DNA of 64,000 nt, from positions 1,798,117 to 1,862,116 of the forward strand of contig NZ_LN884299.1 in the NCBI RefSeq assembly GCF_001403875.1. The letters run 5' to 3'. The translations under genes were made by a program, and so were the position numbers. Positions within the stretch are counted from its first letter, which is position 1, and every line of letters begins with the position of its first letter. This DNA comes from Paenibacillus ihumii (GTDB lineage: Bacteria; Bacillota; Bacilli; Paenibacillales; Paenibacillaceae). The notes below the pieces were generated by a model. That model worked only from the letters and a program-made list of their open reading frames with translations, did no database searches and was not told where the DNA came from. Below are positions 1 through 9,919 of this stretch, one piece after another.

Positions 1-806
1 AGCTGCTCATCAAGAAGGCGGTGCAAGCCTCCAAAGCCCGCGAGGCGGCCCGCAAAGCAAGGGACGAAATGCGCACAGGGAAAAAGCGCAGCGAGAGCTC
101 CAACCTTGGCGGCAAGCTGACTCCGGCGCAGTCGAAGGATTTCACCCGCAACGAGCTGTTCATCGTAGAGGGCGACTCAGCGGGCGGCTCCGCCAAGCAG
201 GGCCGGGATTCGAAGACCCAGGCGATTCTGCCGCTCAAGGGGAAGCCGATGAACCCGGAGAAGGCGAAGCTCGCCGACATCTTGAAGAACGACGAGTATC
301 GCTACATCATCTCGGCGATCGGCGCCGGCATCGGCACGGAATTTGCGCTGGAGGACAGCAATTATTCCAAGATCATTATTATGACGGATGCGGACACGGA
401 CGGCGCGCACATTCAGGTGCTGCTGCTCACCTTCTTCTACCGCTATATGAAGCCGCTGATCGATGCGGGACGGGTGTATATCGCCCAGCCTCCGCTCTAT
501 AAAATCACGCGAAAATCCGGGAAGCTGGAAACAGTGAGATATGCCTGGAACGAAGAACAGCTGCAAAATTACTTGAAGGAATTCGGCAAAAACTTTGAAT
601 TGCAGCGGTATAAAGGACTTGGAGAGATGAACCCTGACCAGCTGTGGGAAACGACGATGAACCCGGAGACGCGCACGCTGCTCCAGGTGCAGATCGAGGA
701 CGCTACGAAGGCGGAGCGCCGCGTGTCCACGTTGATGGGCGATAAGGTCGATCCGCGGAAGCGCTGGATCGTGGAGAATGTAGATTTCACGGAGTATGAG
801 GAATAG
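1..806 (+). CDS. parE: DNA topoisomerase IV subunit B, C-terminal part (start outside window)
   Basis: The frame is open from base 3, so the gene begins before the window; about 268 residues remain. It is the ATPase/TOPRIM subunit that, with ParC, decatenates daughter chromosomes. Visible motifs are the TOPRIM glutamate in EGDSAGGSA, the Mg-binding DADTDGAHI about 70 residues later, and the conserved [10 protein letters not shown] segment near the C-terminus. parC starts 13 bp downstream on the same strand, so the two are almost certainly cotranscribed. GyrB is the main alternative; the neighbouring subunit lacks a clean GyrA box, which favours ParE/ParC over GyrB/GyrA. Confidence 0.93.
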   Translation, partial: LLIKKAVQASKAREAARKARDEMRTGKKRSESSNLGGKLTPAQSKDFTRNELFIVEGDSAGGSAKQGRDSKTQAILPLKGKPMNPEKAKLADILKNDEYRYIISAIGAGIGTEFALEDSNYSKIIIMTDADTDGAHIQVLLLTFFYRYMKPLIDAGRVYIAQPPLYKITRKSGKLETVRYAWNEEQLQNYLKEFGKNFELQRYKGLGEMNPDQLWETTMNPETRTLLQVQIEDATKAERRVSTLMGDKVDPRKRWIVENVDFTEYEE

Positions 807-819
807 AGGGTGACTTGAT

Positions 820-3273
820 TTGAGCTTATTGGAGAACTTTTTGCCGGCCTATCTGGAGGAAGTCGTTGGTGACCGGTTTGGCCGGTATTCCAAATATATC
901 ATTCAGGATCGCGCCATTCCCGATGTGCGCGACGGCCTGAAGCCCGTTCAGAGACGGATCCTGTACGCGATGTACGATTCGGGGAACACCCCGGACAAGC
1001 CGTATCGCAAATCCGCGAAAACGGTGGGAGACGTAATGGGGAATTATCATCCGCATGGCGACTCTTCGATTTATGAAGGGATGGTGCGGATGGCCCAGCC
1101 CTGGAAGATGGGGCATGTGCTTATCGACGGCCATGGGAACTGGGGCTCCCAGGATGATGACCCGGCGGCGGCGATGCGTTATACCGAGGCCAGATTATCG
1201 CCGATCGCCATGGAACTCCTCCGCGACATCGACAAGCGGACCGTTCCGTTCAAGGATAATTTCGACAATACGGCGATGGAGCCTGTCGTGCTCCCTTCGC
1301 GGTATCCGAATCTGCTTGTCAACGGGGTAAGCGGGATCTCGGCCGGCTTTGCCACCGAAATCCCGCCTCATAATTTGCGCGAGGTCATCGATGCTTGCAT
1401 TGCGGTTATGGAGAAGCCGGGCATGAGCCTGGAGGAGATCCGCGCCTATGTGAAGGGGCCGGACTTTCCAACCAGCGGCATCATCATGGGCGAAGAAGGG
1501 ATCAAAGATGCCTACGAGACCGGCCGGGGCCGCATATATATCCGCGCGAAGACAGAAATCGAGTCACTGCGGGGCGGGAAGCAGCAGATCGTGATTACGG
1601 AAATTCCATACCAGGTCGTTAAATCCCGGCTGGTTACCGCTATGGAGAACATTCGCCTGGAAAAGAAGGTGGATGGCATTGCCGAGGTGCGTGACGAGAG
1701 CGGCCGCGAAGGGCTGCGGATCGTTGTGGAGCTGCGGAAGGATGCGGATGCCCAGGGGATTTTGGCTTATTTGCTGAAGAAAACCGATCTGCAGGTAACG
1801 TATAATTTCAATATGGTAGCGATCGTCAATAAGGCGCCTCGCCAGTTGGGCTTGAAGGCGATTCTTGAAGCTTATATCGCGCATCAGCGCGAGGTCGTGA
1901 CTTACCGGACGCAATATGAGCTGGAAAAAGCGGAGGATCGGGCCCATGTTCTCGAAGGCCTCGTTAAGGCACTGAACATTCTGGATGAGGTGATTGCCGC
2001 GATCAAGGCCTCCAAGAACCGGCAGGATGCCCAGAACAACCTGCAGTGGATGTTCGGATTTACGGAGCGGCAGGCCGATTCGATTCTTACTTTGCAATTG
2101 TACCGGCTGACGAACTTGGAAATTACGTCCCTGGAGAAGGAATTGAACGATCTGAACAAGAAAATCGCCACATTGCGGGGAATTCTAGAGAGCGACAAGA
2201 AGCTGGTTGCTGTAATCAAGAAGGAACTGCTTGAAATCCGGGATAAATACGGCATCGACCGCCGTTCGGAGATTCAGGGCGAGGTCGAGGAAATCAAGGT
2301 TAACCTTGAGGTGATGGTCGCACAGGAGGATGTGCTCGTAACGCTGTCCCATGAGGGCTACATCAAACGTACGAGCATGCTGTCCTTTACCCGCTCCGGC
2401 GGAGAGCTGGATGGCTCCGGCGTGAAGGAAGGCGACTACATGAAGCATATCCTTGAGGTGGATACGCTGCAAAATGTGCTGATCTTTACACAGCGAGGGC
2501 AATATTTCGTCTTGCCCGTACACCAAATTCCCGAATTCAAGTGGAAGGATAACGGGACGGCGATCGTTAACGTCATTGCTCTGTCCAAGGAGGATCGCAT
2601 CGTCGGTGTGATTCCGACCAAAAGCTTTGAGGAACCGGATACGAGCCTCGTATTTGTTACGAAGCGCGGACAGGTGAAGCGGACGATGCTGAAGGATTAC
2701 GAGACGAAGCGCTCTGGAGCGGTCGCAGCTGCGAAGGTTGCGGATGGGGATGAAATCATTCAGGTGCAGCTGAGTCGGAATCATGGAGAAATCCTGCTGC
2801 TCACGAAGGATGGCATGGCGATCCGCTTTGCCGAGAATGAAGTTAATCCGATGGGACGCGTGGCTTCCGGTGTCAAAGGCATCGGTCTTAAGGAGGGCGA
2901 CGAGGTAGTCGGGGCGCTTTGGGTGGAAGGCGAGGAAGGCGAAATTCTGGTCGTCTCCGACCTGGGATACGCTAAGCGAAGCCTGCTGCTGGATTATCCG
3001 CTGCAGAGCCGCGGCGGACGCGGTGTGCAGACGTTCGAGTTCAAGGAAGGCAAACGCGTGAAGCCGAACGGCAGCCGGATCGTGGGCGGCTTCCATTGCA
3101 AGGAAGCGCTGAATATCGTGGCCATGACGAAGCAGGGCGAGTCTTATGCGTTTAATTCGGAAGCGGCCCCGCTGGACGACCGCAAGTCGATCGGTAAGGG
3201 ATTAGCCCCCGTTGGCAAAGGGGATGAAATCACTGATCTATTGATCATACCTCAGCGTAATGAAGAGGCTTAG
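820..3273 (+). CDS. parC: DNA topoisomerase IV subunit A
   Basis: Complete 817-residue subunit that breaks and rejoins DNA in topoisomerase IV. The N-terminal winged-helix region carries the quinolone-region sequence [10 protein letters not shown] and the active-site tyrosine in [11 protein letters not shown] coiled-coil arm follows around residues 370-490, then a C-terminal beta-pinwheel domain. The pinwheel has SRGGRG, only a degenerate GyrA box, which agrees with ParC rather than GyrA. The start is a TTG at 820 behind GAGGGTGA; no better in-frame ATG is nearby. Length matches Gram-positive ParC (about 800-820 residues). A strong terminator follows. Confidence 0.95.
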   Translation: MSLLENFLPAYLEEVVGDRFGRYSKYIIQDRAIPDVRDGLKPVQRRILYAMYDSGNTPDKPYRKSAKTVGDVMGNYHPHGDSSIYEGMVRMAQPWKMGHVLIDGHGNWGSQDDDPAAAMRYTEARLSPIAMELLRDIDKRTVPFKDNFDNTAMEPVVLPSRYPNLLVNGVSGISAGFATEIPPHNLREVIDACIAVMEKPGMSLEEIRAYVKGPDFPTSGIIMGEEGIKDAYETGRGRIYIRAKTEIESLRGGKQQIVITEIPYQVVKSRLVTAMENIRLEKKVDGIAEVRDESGREGLRIVVELRKDADAQGILAYLLKKTDLQVTYNFNMVAIVNKAPRQLGLKAILEAYIAHQREVVTYRTQYELEKAEDRAHVLEGLVKALNILDEVIAAIKASKNRQDAQNNLQWMFGFTERQADSILTLQLYRLTNLEITSLEKELNDLNKKIATLRGILESDKKLVAVIKKELLEIRDKYGIDRRSEIQGEVEEIKVNLEVMVAQEDVLVTLSHEGYIKRTSMLSFTRSGGELDGSGVKEGDYMKHILEVDTLQNVLIFTQRGQYFVLPVHQIPEFKWKDNGTAIVNVIALSKEDRIVGVIPTKSFEEPDTSLVFVTKRGQVKRTMLKDYETKRSGAVAAAKVADGDEIIQVQLSRNHGEILLLTKDGMAIRFAENEVNPMGRVASGVKGIGLKEGDEVVGALWVEGEEGEILVVSDLGYAKRSLLLDYPLQSRGGRGVQTFEFKEGKRVKPNGSRIVGGFHCKEALNIVAMTKQGESYAFNSEAAPLDDRKSIGKGLAPVGKGDEITDLLIIPQRNEEA

Positions 3274-3307
3274 CAAGCGATTCCCACACAGTTAAGCTGA
3301 AGCAGGC

Positions 3308-3345
3308 CCTCCTCCATGAAGGATTCATGGGGGAGGTTTTTTTTT
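3308..3345 (+). terminator. Rho-independent terminator after parC
   Basis: A 13-bp stem (CCTCCTCCATGAA pairing with TTCATGGGGGAGG, one G-T pair) closes a 3-nt loop and is followed by nine T residues. It lies 35 bp after the parC stop and ends the parE-parC transcript before the convergent lysR gene. Confidence 0.92.
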
Positions 3346-3426
3346 GATGAGAGGATAGGAGGAAGGCAGCTAAAGCTGGGGTTATTGTTCAAGTCTGTTT
3401 ATTCATTTTACTTGAGTGGACCATTT

Positions 3427-4305
3427 TCATGTGGCGTGCAAATTGGAAGATAAGTGCTGTACAAAGGCTTGAATTGCCGTATCCATGTATGTATCTTTGC
3501 GGTATACGATGCCGACGCTCCGATGGGGAGAGGGTTCGGCAATGGGAATGCTGATCAGTCGTGAATCCCGAAGTGTGGCCGTGTAGGATTTGGGAACGAC
3601 CGATAAGCCTACATGATGGGCTACCATCTGGCACTGGGATTCCATCGTGGACAATTCGATGACAGGACTAAGCTGTATGCCGATTTCAGCACAGGCTGAA
3701 TCCAGCATTTGGCGGGCCAGAAACTTTGGAGGAAATAAGACGAGAGGCGATAGGGCCAGCTCATGCAGCTTAATGCTGCTCGATTCCGCCAACGGATGGT
3801 CGATGGGGACGATCACGACCAGCTCTTCTTTATACAGCGGAAGACTGACAAGCTGCTCGTCCTTCAGCGGCAGGAATACGACCCCGAGATCCAGTTGTCC
3901 GCTAAGCAGCCGGTCCCTCGTCTCTTCGGTTGCCAGTTCAACGACGGACAGTTCAATTCCGGGGAATTGGCGGTGAAAGGATATGATGGACTGAATGAGC
4001 AAATGATTGCCCGAGCATCCGATTCTCAATCTCCCCCGCCTTAGGCCAGCGAGTTCCCCGATGACCAGCTTGGCTTGATCCAATTCACGGAATATCCGGC
4101 GGGCATGCTCCAGCAGGACGCTGCCGGCCTGCGTTAGATGAATTTTCTTCCCTGAACGATGGAACAGCGGCGTACCCAGCTGATCTTCCAGCAAGCGGAT
4201 TTGGTGACTTAGCGTCGGCTGGGAGATCCCCAAATTCTCTGCGGCTTTTGTAAAATGCAGCTCCTCGCTTACGGCAATGAAATATTCCAGCAGACGATGC
4301 TCCAT
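3427..4305 (-). CDS. LysR family transcriptional regulator
   Basis: A 292-residue LysR-type regulator. The N-terminal winged helix-turn-helix (residues 1-60) contains FTKAAENLGISQPTLSHQIR, typical of the family, followed by a periplasmic-binding-protein-like effector domain from about residue 90. The start is placed at ATG 4305 because AGGAGGGG precedes it at 5-nt spacing; a further in-frame ATG 18 bp upstream would overlap that site. It is transcribed convergently to parC. An inverted repeat of LysR T-N11-A type sits 15 bp upstream, suggesting autoregulation. No divergent metabolic gene is directly next to it, so the effector and targets are unknown. It resembles the CynR/CysL/GltC subgroup. 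Confidence 0.88.
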   Translation of the reverse strand: MEHRLLEYFIAVSEELHFTKAAENLGISQPTLSHQIRLLEDQLGTPLFHRSGKKIHLTQAGSVLLEHARRIFRELDQAKLVIGELAGLRRGRLRIGCSGNHLLIQSIISFHRQFPGIELSVVELATEETRDRLLSGQLDLGVVFLPLKDEQLVSLPLYKEELVVIVPIDHPLAESSSIKLHELALSPLVLFPPKFLARQMLDSACAEIGIQLSPVIELSTMESQCQMVAHHVGLSVVPKSYTATLRDSRLISIPIAEPSPHRSVGIVYRKDTYMDTAIQAFVQHLSSNLHAT

Positions 4306-4320
4306 AGTTTCCCCTCCTAT

Positions 4321-4337
4321 CATAGATATGATCTATG
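4321..4337. promoter_or_regulatory. Candidate LysR operator (T-N11-A)
   Basis: Perfect inverted repeat CATAG-N7-CTATG just upstream of the lysR start. It contains the T-N11-A core expected for LysR-type regulators (ATAG-N7-CTAT). The rest of the 300-bp stretch to 4605 shows no gene. Confidence 0.55.
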
Positions 4338-4605
4338 ATTATAGTAGATTATATTATTCAGAAAATTTATATAAATCAAGGGTTTGTTAGTGTTTATTTT
4401 GCAAGTTGGAGGACTGGGATAGAGAAATTAGCCGTTTTTTGGCGACATCCGATAACATTGTAATAATACTACGGAGCTTTTATCCCTTAGTTGATGTATA
4501 ATTATTGAAATGTTTCCGATTTTCTCTGAGTGGTAGCTGGTTGAAAATCTAAGAATGAGTGAGAACACATGAGAAATCAATAATTATAGCGGGAGGACAG
4601 CCAGT

Positions 4606-5025
4606 ATGCCCAATAATCCTCAAATGTTTAAAGGGACTAGCGAAGAAGCGAGTTATGTGAGAAATAAACTTATTGAATATAACGCAATGCATGTGCCAAA
4701 TGGGATCTATGAAGAAGTCAATCTGTGTCTGAAGAATGATAACGGAGACATTATTGCAGGTCTTGTCGGCGCGATATGTTGGAATTGGATGGAGATTGAT
4801 ATTCTGTGGGTTGAAGAGAAGCATCGTAAACTAGGGCTTGGTAAAAGACTTTTACATGAAGCTGAAAAAATAGCGAAATTAAAAGAGTGTGCATTTATTA
4901 AATTGAATACATTTAGCTTTCAAGCTCCTGAATTTTATAAAAAATATGGTTATCAGGAAATGGCAGTGATTGAGAACGCTCCACTTGGAAGCAATCATTA
5001 TTACTTCAAAAAGGATTTGAAATAA
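4606..5025 (+). CDS. GNAT family N-acetyltransferase
   Basis: A 139-residue acetyltransferase expected to move an acetyl group from acetyl-CoA to an unknown amine. The acetyl-CoA pyrophosphate-binding motif A is visible as RKLGLGKRLLHEAEKIA (about residues 73-89), preceded by the beta-strand IDILWVEEKHR and followed by EFYKKYGYQE, the usual C-terminal GNAT element. The ATG at 4606 has GGGAGGAC upstream. AT content is higher than in parC. The HAD hydrolase follows 66 bp downstream on the same strand and could be cotranscribed. The substrate cannot be read from sequence. Confidence 0.85.
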   Translation: MPNNPQMFKGTSEEASYVRNKLIEYNAMHVPNGIYEEVNLCLKNDNGDIIAGLVGAICWNWMEIDILWVEEKHRKLGLGKRLLHEAEKIAKLKECAFIKLNTFSFQAPEFYKKYGYQEMAVIENAPLGSNHYYFKKDLK

Positions 5026-5091
5026 TAAGTAAGTACTTTGAGGATGGCATTCACCTCGTTTAACTTTCATGAAGCAGAAAGGGGGGGAACT

Positions 5092-5754
5092 ATGAATAAC
5101 ATACAGGCTGTTATTTTTGATCTGGATAATACGATCTTAGATAGAAAAAGCACATTTAATAGATTTGTTATTTCTTTTGTGCGGAGATATTTTCAGCATC
5201 TGGAAGATACTGAGCATATCATGAATAGGATCATATATTTAGATCAAGATGGCTATAAAGATAAGGATGAATTGTTTTCTGAGCTATTGGAAGAGCTTCC
5301 GTGGGCTATGAAGCCTGGGATAACGGAATTGTTGGACTATTATAGGGTCAATTATGTGGCAAATGCATCACTTATGGAATATGCCTACGAAACCATTACA
5401 TATGCTCGCCAAAAGTACAAGCTTGGATTAATAACAAATGGCAGAAACGCAATTCAATATGGGAAAATAGATCAACTAGGAATCAGGCATGATTTTGATC
5501 TGATCATTGTGTCTGAGGAGGCAGGAATAAAGAAACCGAATGTCAAAATATTTGAAATGGCCATCGAGAAATTTGATTTGAGACCGGAGCAATGCTTATA
5601 TATTGGTGACCATCCAATAAACGATATTGAGGGGGCCGGCAGGGCAGGAATGGAGACGATCTGGTTTGAGGTTAATCAGCCTTGGAGAGAAGAAGTGAAG
5701 ATCAGTCCTAAACATACAATTAAACATCTAAGAGAGTTAGTGGGGATACTCTAG
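5092..5754 (+). CDS. HAD family hydrolase (YjjG/5'-nucleotidase-like)
   Basis: A 220-residue haloacid-dehalogenase superfamily phosphatase. Motif I is FDLDNTILDRK near the N-terminus with both catalytic aspartates. Motif II is LITNGRN, the lysine of motif III is in IKKPNVKIF, and motif IV is YIGDHPINDIEGA. The alpha-helical cap between motifs I and II places it with YjjG-like nucleotidases and phosphoglycolate phosphatases. The start is ATG 5092 because GGGGGGGA ends just before it; an in-frame start 54 bp upstream lacks a ribosome site. Substrate unknown, most likely a small phosphorylated metabolite or nucleotide. Confidence 0.88.
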   Translation: MNNIQAVIFDLDNTILDRKSTFNRFVISFVRRYFQHLEDTEHIMNRIIYLDQDGYKDKDELFSELLEELPWAMKPGITELLDYYRVNYVANASLMEYAYETITYARQKYKLGLITNGRNAIQYGKIDQLGIRHDFDLIIVSEEAGIKKPNVKIFEMAIEKFDLRPEQCLYIGDHPINDIEGAGRAGMETIWFEVNQPWREEVKISPKHTIKHLRELVGIL

Positions 5755-5800
5755 GAAGAGGCAGATTTGGATAACATTCTGGTACGTTTGGAGGATTAAG

Positions 5801-6140
5801 ATGGCTGCATTTGATGCTTTTACAAAGAAAAGGATGGAAAAGATATTAAAGAATTATATTGACGCAAAAATCCCTGAGCATCTTAAGGATGAGTATAAAA
5901 TTATTTATAAGTTCAGGGGGAAACACAGTTACTCTCCTACAAGATCGTCCATCATTTATGCCCGGGCAACGCGTTGAATTGCCAATAGCCCAGTTCCGTT
6001 TGGAAGAAAATAAGTGGAAGGTCTATTGGAAAGACAGTAAAGATCGATGGCATTTCGTTGAAGATATAAAGCCAAATGATGATTTTGAACAACAATTAAT
6101 GATGCTTGAAAGGGAAGAGTTTAGTTATTTTTGGATGTAG
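5801..6140 (+). pseudogene. DUF3024 family protein, frameshifted
   Basis: Reading from ATG 5801 gives MAAFDAFTKKRMEKILKN and about 40 more residues, then a premature stop. The second half (RPSFMPGQRVELPIAQFR to the stop at 6140) is in another frame. The two halves match the beginning and end of one DUF3024 protein of roughly 112 residues. Removing one G from the five-G run at 5916-5920 joins them as FRGNTVTLLQDRPSF. The gene is therefore broken by a single-base insertion in a homopolymer, unless this is a sequencing error. DUF3024 has no known function. It follows the HAD hydrolase by 46 bp. Confidence 0.82.
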
Positions 6141-6664
6141 TTTAGGAAGGCAATGTATCAGTCAATACTGTATTCAAAGCTGCAGGGCTATCGCCCTTTG
6201 TTTGTCCGATGCATCATCATGGAAGAAGAGGGTTAATTGTTTTTTTCGCGCATCTGATCCGCATTATCGCTTTCTTTGAGGCTGTCGAACAATATTATAT
6301 TGCACTTCACTTATTATGATTTTGCATATAAGAATTTAAAGAAGCATTGAAGCATCCGCATAGGATGCTTTTTCTCTCTGAGCCACAGAGTTTTCTGTTC
6401 TTCTGAAGCCGAAATTAAAAAGTAATATTTGATTTTTTTATATTTGAAAGGTGGTTAGGTTCCTTGAAAAGGGGTCCTCGCGACTTGCCATAAAGTATCG
6501 AATTCTCTCTAGAACAAAAAAGCAAGCTATTCAGCAGGGATTCTAATATCCCTAGTTTATTATTATAGATGATGACTATGATCATGATTGATATCATATT
6601 ATTGATCAATGATCGGATGAACGTTATAGTAAGGATAGAGTTATTAATCGAGAGGACGTGTAGT
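6141..6664. other. Intergenic region upstream of ilvE
   Basis: 524 bp without a convincing gene. It holds the terminator at 6351-6374 and a short dyad, AGGGAT-TCTAAT-ATCCCT, at 6536-6553, which could be a leader hairpin. I looked for a T-box (the AGGGTGGNACCGCG element) because a branched-chain aminotransferase follows, but the nearest text, AGGTGGTTAGGTTCC at about 6450, does not match. Confidence 0.5.
6351..6374 (+). terminator. Probable terminator
   Basis: Stem AGCATCC/GGATGCT with loop GCATA followed by TTTTTC. It could end the transcript of the GNAT-HAD-DUF3024 group. Confidence 0.6.
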
Positions 6665-7732
6665 ATGGAGAGCTTGCACATTGAAATTAGTCAAAATTTG
6701 AAGCAGAAGCCGGATCAGGATGCCTTAGGCTTTGGGCAATATTTTAGCGATCATATGCTGACCATGGAATATTCCCTTGAAGCCGGGTGGCATGATCTTA
6801 AAATCGTCCCATACGGTCCAATTGCCCTTGATCCTTCGGCGATGGTATTCCATTACGGGCAAGAAGTGTTCGAAGGGATGAAAGCTTATCGCACAGCCGC
6901 AGGGGAACTGGTGCTGTTCCGTCCGGATATGAACCTGAAGCGGCTCAATGAGTCTTGCAAGCGGCTTAGCATTCCGCCGGTGGAGGCTTCCACTTTGCTG
7001 CAAGCGATCACGGAGCTTGTCAAAATCGATGCTTCGTGGATTCCATCGGGAGAAGAAAATGCATTATACATTCGTCCGTTTATTATCGCCACTGAGCCAT
7101 GCCTTGGCGTACGAGCTTCCCATATGTATAAGCTGATCGTCATTCTTTCGCCAGTTGGCTCCTATTATCCGGAGGGCATTCACCCGGTGAGCATTTATGT
7201 CGAGCAGCGCTACGTCCGGGCATTCCGCGGCGGTACCGGGGCAGCTAAGACGGCAAGCAATTATGCAGCCAGCATCAAGGCCCAGGAGGACGCGAAGATT
7301 GCGGGATATTCACAGGTGCTTTGGCTCGATGGAGTGGAGAGCAGGTATGTCGAGGAAGTTGGAAGCATGAACGTCTTTTTCAAGGTTGGTGGAGAGGTTG
7401 TTACGCCAGCGCTGTCGGGAAGCATTCTGGCTGGGGTAACCCGCGATTCCGTCATCGCTCTGCTGAAAGCCTGGGGCGTGCCTGTTAATGAGCGCAAGGT
7501 ATCGATCGAGGAATTGGTCGAAGCGCATAAGCAGGGACTTCTCGAGGAAGCTTTCGGAACGGGCACGGCTGCTGTCATCTCGCCAATTGGCAGCATGAAG
7601 TGGGGAGAGCTGGAGCTGACCATTGCTGGCGGCAAAACCGGAGAATTGTCGAAGAAGCTGTATGATACAATTACCGGGATTCAGCGTGGAGAGCTGGACG
7701 ATCCGTTAGGATGGAGATATCCGATTAAATAA
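6665..7732 (+). CDS. ilvE: Branched-chain amino acid aminotransferase
   Basis: A 355-residue PLP-dependent class IV aminotransferase for the last step of leucine, isoleucine and valine synthesis, or the first step of their breakdown. Family landmarks are VFHYGQEVFEGMKAYR, the region around the PLP lysine in GTGAAKTASNYA, and GSILAGVTRDSVI for cofactor phosphate binding. Length and motifs match BCAT. The start is ATG 6665 after GAGAGGA; an earlier in-frame start at 6569 would add an untypical hydrophobic stretch and has no ribosome site. A terminator follows, so it appears monocistronic. Confidence 0.93.
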   Translation: MESLHIEISQNLKQKPDQDALGFGQYFSDHMLTMEYSLEAGWHDLKIVPYGPIALDPSAMVFHYGQEVFEGMKAYRTAAGELVLFRPDMNLKRLNESCKRLSIPPVEASTLLQAITELVKIDASWIPSGEENALYIRPFIIATEPCLGVRASHMYKLIVILSPVGSYYPEGIHPVSIYVEQRYVRAFRGGTGAAKTASNYAASIKAQEDAKIAGYSQVLWLDGVESRYVEEVGSMNVFFKVGGEVVTPALSGSILAGVTRDSVIALLKAWGVPVNERKVSIEELVEAHKQGLLEEAFGTGTAAVISPIGSMKWGELELTIAGGKTGELSKKLYDTITGIQRGELDDPLGWRYPIK

Positions 7733-7771
7733 TCAAATACAGATTTTTTATAATAGCAATGATCATGTAGG

Positions 7772-7804
7772 CCAGCTGAGCAATCGGCTGGTTTTTTGTT
7801 TTTA
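7772..7804 (+). terminator. Terminator after ilvE
   Basis: Stem CCAGCT/GGCTGG (one T-G pair), 8-nt loop, then GTTTTTTGTTTTT. It lies 40 bp after the ilvE stop. Confidence 0.8.
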
Positions 7805-7859
7805 TCGTTGGAGCATGGGAAGATAAGGGGGAGGAAGCTGTGAGAGAGGCTTGAGATCA

Positions 7860-8009
7860 ATGGAAAAACCGTACGGAAGCAACCAAAGCGAACAATTAAT
7901 GGATTTTACTGGAATGCGGGAGGATTTTCAGCAAGACATGGCGAATTTAATTAAAGACATTAAGAAAAGCGTTCATCGAAGCACATTCTCAGCAGACAGA
8001 CCGCATTAA
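7860..8009 (+). CDS. Hypothetical 49-residue protein
   Basis: A small frame beginning MEKPYGSNQSEQLMDF and ending in SADRPH. It is hydrophilic with an amphipathic central helix (FQQDMANLIKDIKKSVHR), no signal peptide and no membrane segment. The only ribosome-site candidate is AGAGAGG about 10 bp upstream of the ATG. I do not recognise a family. It stands alone between ilvE and the MarR gene, and could be spurious. Confidence 0.4.
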   Translation: MEKPYGSNQSEQLMDFTGMREDFQQDMANLIKDIKKSVHRSTFSADRPH

Positions 8010-8178
8010 GGGGAAGCTTTTCTTGCGATTATAATTTTTTAACTTACATAGGAACGAAATATTAAGCTCACATAAATACAGGCAATTGCAGCCTGGCTAG
8101 AGATGTATCTGTAAATTAAGCTGCAAGCATGGGCAGGGACCAGTGTAAGCCATGCAGTCAGGCGGATAGGGGGATATT

Positions 8179-8589
8179 ATGCACACGGAGGAATTCGGTA
8201 AGTTACTTAACAAAATTGTGAAGGACTATCAGAGCCACCTGGAAGAGGAGCTTGCGCCTACATTGACAACGTCGCAGTTATCGGTGCTAGAAGTGTTGGA
8301 GCAGAATGGCCAGCTAAAGCCGTCCGATCTGATCCCGTTTCTAGCAACGACCCCGGCGGCGGTAACGATGCTTCTGGACCGGATGGAAAAGGCCGAGCTT
8401 ATACGCCGGGACCGGGACGAGGAAGACCGGCGGATCGTCTGGGTCTCTATTACGGAGAAGGGGAAGGCGGAGGCTGACCGGGGGATTTCGATTCGCCACG
8501 AGTATTTGGATACCGTGCTCAGCCGCATTTCCACGCATAATCAGCAGCTGCTCGTCTATTTGCTGGGCAAAATTTCAGGGACGAAATAG
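8179..8589 (+). CDS. MarR family transcriptional regulator
   Basis: A 136-residue dimeric winged-helix repressor of the MarR type. The recognition region reads LIPFLATTPAAVTMLLDRMEKAEL and the wing is RRDRDEEDRRIVWVSITEKG, both canonical. N- and C-terminal helices for dimerisation flank it. The ATG at 8179 has AGGGGGAT upstream. No transporter or redox gene lies next to it, so the ligand and targets are unknown; regulation of its own gene is likely from family behaviour but no operator was identified. Confidence 0.9.
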   Translation: MHTEEFGKLLNKIVKDYQSHLEEELAPTLTTSQLSVLEVLEQNGQLKPSDLIPFLATTPAAVTMLLDRMEKAELIRRDRDEEDRRIVWVSITEKGKAEADRGISIRHEYLDTVLSRISTHNQQLLVYLLGKISGTK

Positions 8590-8602
8590 TATTTCCAATA
8601 AG

Positions 8603-8638
8603 AGACGTGTGATCCTTATACGTGAGGGTCATGCGTCT
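8603..8638 (+). terminator. Hairpin after the MarR gene, weak terminator
   Basis: Imperfect 14-bp stem between AGACGTGTGATCCT and AGGGTCATGCGTCT. It lacks a good T-tract (TCGTTGTTTA follows), so termination is uncertain. Confidence 0.4.
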
Positions 8639-8639
8639 T

Positions 8640-9289
8640 CGTTGTTTATATTGGGCAGAGTTATGAATCAGTTTATCTAATAGGGGAAGGTAGGGGCATC
8701 ATGACTGGGTCAATTGGAGATTATTTGGTACGAGCAAACCTAGACGATATTTAAAGGGGACCGGGACCGGCGAATAGCTGCTGTTAGCCTAGTGCGAGGT
8801 AGATGATCACGTGATGGTAATCTGAAGGAAGACGAAAAGAAATATATACGAGTTGACATCCGAATTCGAGGTGCTTTAGGACGATGATTAGTGACCTACT
8901 CTAACTTGAGTCCCAGTTTTGCGAAAGTGTTAAAAAATTCGACGTAATGTGCTAATAACAAACAATTTACTACTATTGAGGAAAAATAAGTCATTCACTA
9001 TAATTGATCTAGATATCTCTCTTTCTCCATAGCTCCTCCACGTATCAACAACTTCTTTCTCTTTCTTGCTTTTATCGCAAACATTTACACTATAAGCGTA
9101 TTTTAGATTTCGAAATTTGTTTTATCAAACATAGTAATAGGTTGTAGGAGATGAATGCAGTTAGTCCTTACTAGTTTGCTAAAAGTTGGGCCAAACGATG
9201 TGCAGAAAGTAAGGGGATAGTTGGCTCCAAACAAAAGCATTCTGTATGATTGACTAATACTCTAAAGAATTTAAGGAGTCGAGGAAAAA
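8640..9289. other. Intergenic region without a recognisable gene
   Basis: About 650 bp, becoming AT-rich toward 9.3 kb. One start with a good ribosome site (GGTAGGGGCATC-ATG at 8701) opens only a 17-residue frame. I see no tRNA, transposase or long frame. It marks the left border of the AT-rich RHS island and may contain gene remains too decayed to read. Confidence 0.5.
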
Positions 9290-9919
9290 ATGAAAAAAAT
9301 ATTGTCATTTATTGTAACTTTTACTTTGTTAACAGTAATTACTTCACAAGTATATGGTGCTACATATAACTATCATTATGATCCAAATGGTAGATTAACC
9401 CAAATAGAATCAACGACTGGCCGTTACTATTATGAGTACGATCCCAATGGTAATTTGATAAAAAAGGAAGTAAAAGATCCTTTAGGCTTTGGAGTGCTAG
9501 ATTCCCCGGCAACTGACAAAATTTATACTAATACAGTTACTGTAAGAGGATGGTATTTAGATAAAGCTGGAGTAGAGAGTATTAAAGTGCATGTAAACAA
9601 TGTATTAATAGGTACGGCAATCTATGGTGAAAACAGAGAAGATGTATATGCCGCGTATCCTAACTTCAATAATCATAATGCTGGATTCTATTACAATTTA
9701 GAGCTGCCAAAAGAAAATAAAAATTACACCTTAAAAGTTATAATTAGAAATAATAAAGGGGAAGAAACAGTTTTTACTAAATCTTTTGCTCAGATTGTTT
9801 TGCAACCCAGAGGAGAGATTAACTATCCACTAGAAAATGGAATAGTACCCTATTATATAAATGCAAAATTTGTTCCTTTTAGAATTTCTTGTTCCAAGCG
9901 GCGGCTATGTGTTAGCTGA
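9290..9919 (+). CDS. Secreted YD-repeat/Ig-like fragment, truncated
   Basis: A 209-residue frame with a Sec signal peptide (MKKILSFIVTFTLLTVITSQ, cleavage near VYGA-TY), then two YD repeats (YHYDPNGRLTQIES and YYEYDPNGNLIKKE). An Ig-like module follows (GWYLDKAGVESIKVHVNN to GFYYNLEL), and a second module begins at GEINYPLENG but stops after about 20 residues. The last residues (SCSKRRLCVS) are read out of frame into unrelated, GC-richer DNA. It is thus the N-terminal part of a larger AT-rich surface protein, cut and joined at about 9,885-9,895 to an RHS gene of different base composition. The start has AAGGAGTCGAGG upstream. Confidence 0.7.
   Translation: MKKILSFIVTFTLLTVITSQVYGATYNYHYDPNGRLTQIESTTGRYYYEYDPNGNLIKKEVKDPLGFGVLDSPATDKIYTNTVTVRGWYLDKAGVESIKVHVNNVLIGTAIYGENREDVYAAYPNFNNHNAGFYYNLELPKENKNYTLKVIIRNNKGEETVFTKSFAQIVLQPRGEINYPLENGIVPYYINAKFVPFRISCSKRRLCVS

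Noticed and set aside
2185..3096. Long minus-strand frame of about 300 codons inside parC
   Set aside because: It is a shadow of a GC-rich gene on the other strand, with no family features and no ribosome site.
3647..4044. Two plus-strand frames opposite the LysR gene
   Set aside because: Antisense shadows of a clear LysR regulator.
6420..6560. T-box or other riboswitch before ilvE
   Set aside because: AGGTGGTTAGGTTCC does not match the T-box core and no convincing terminator/antiterminator pair is visible.
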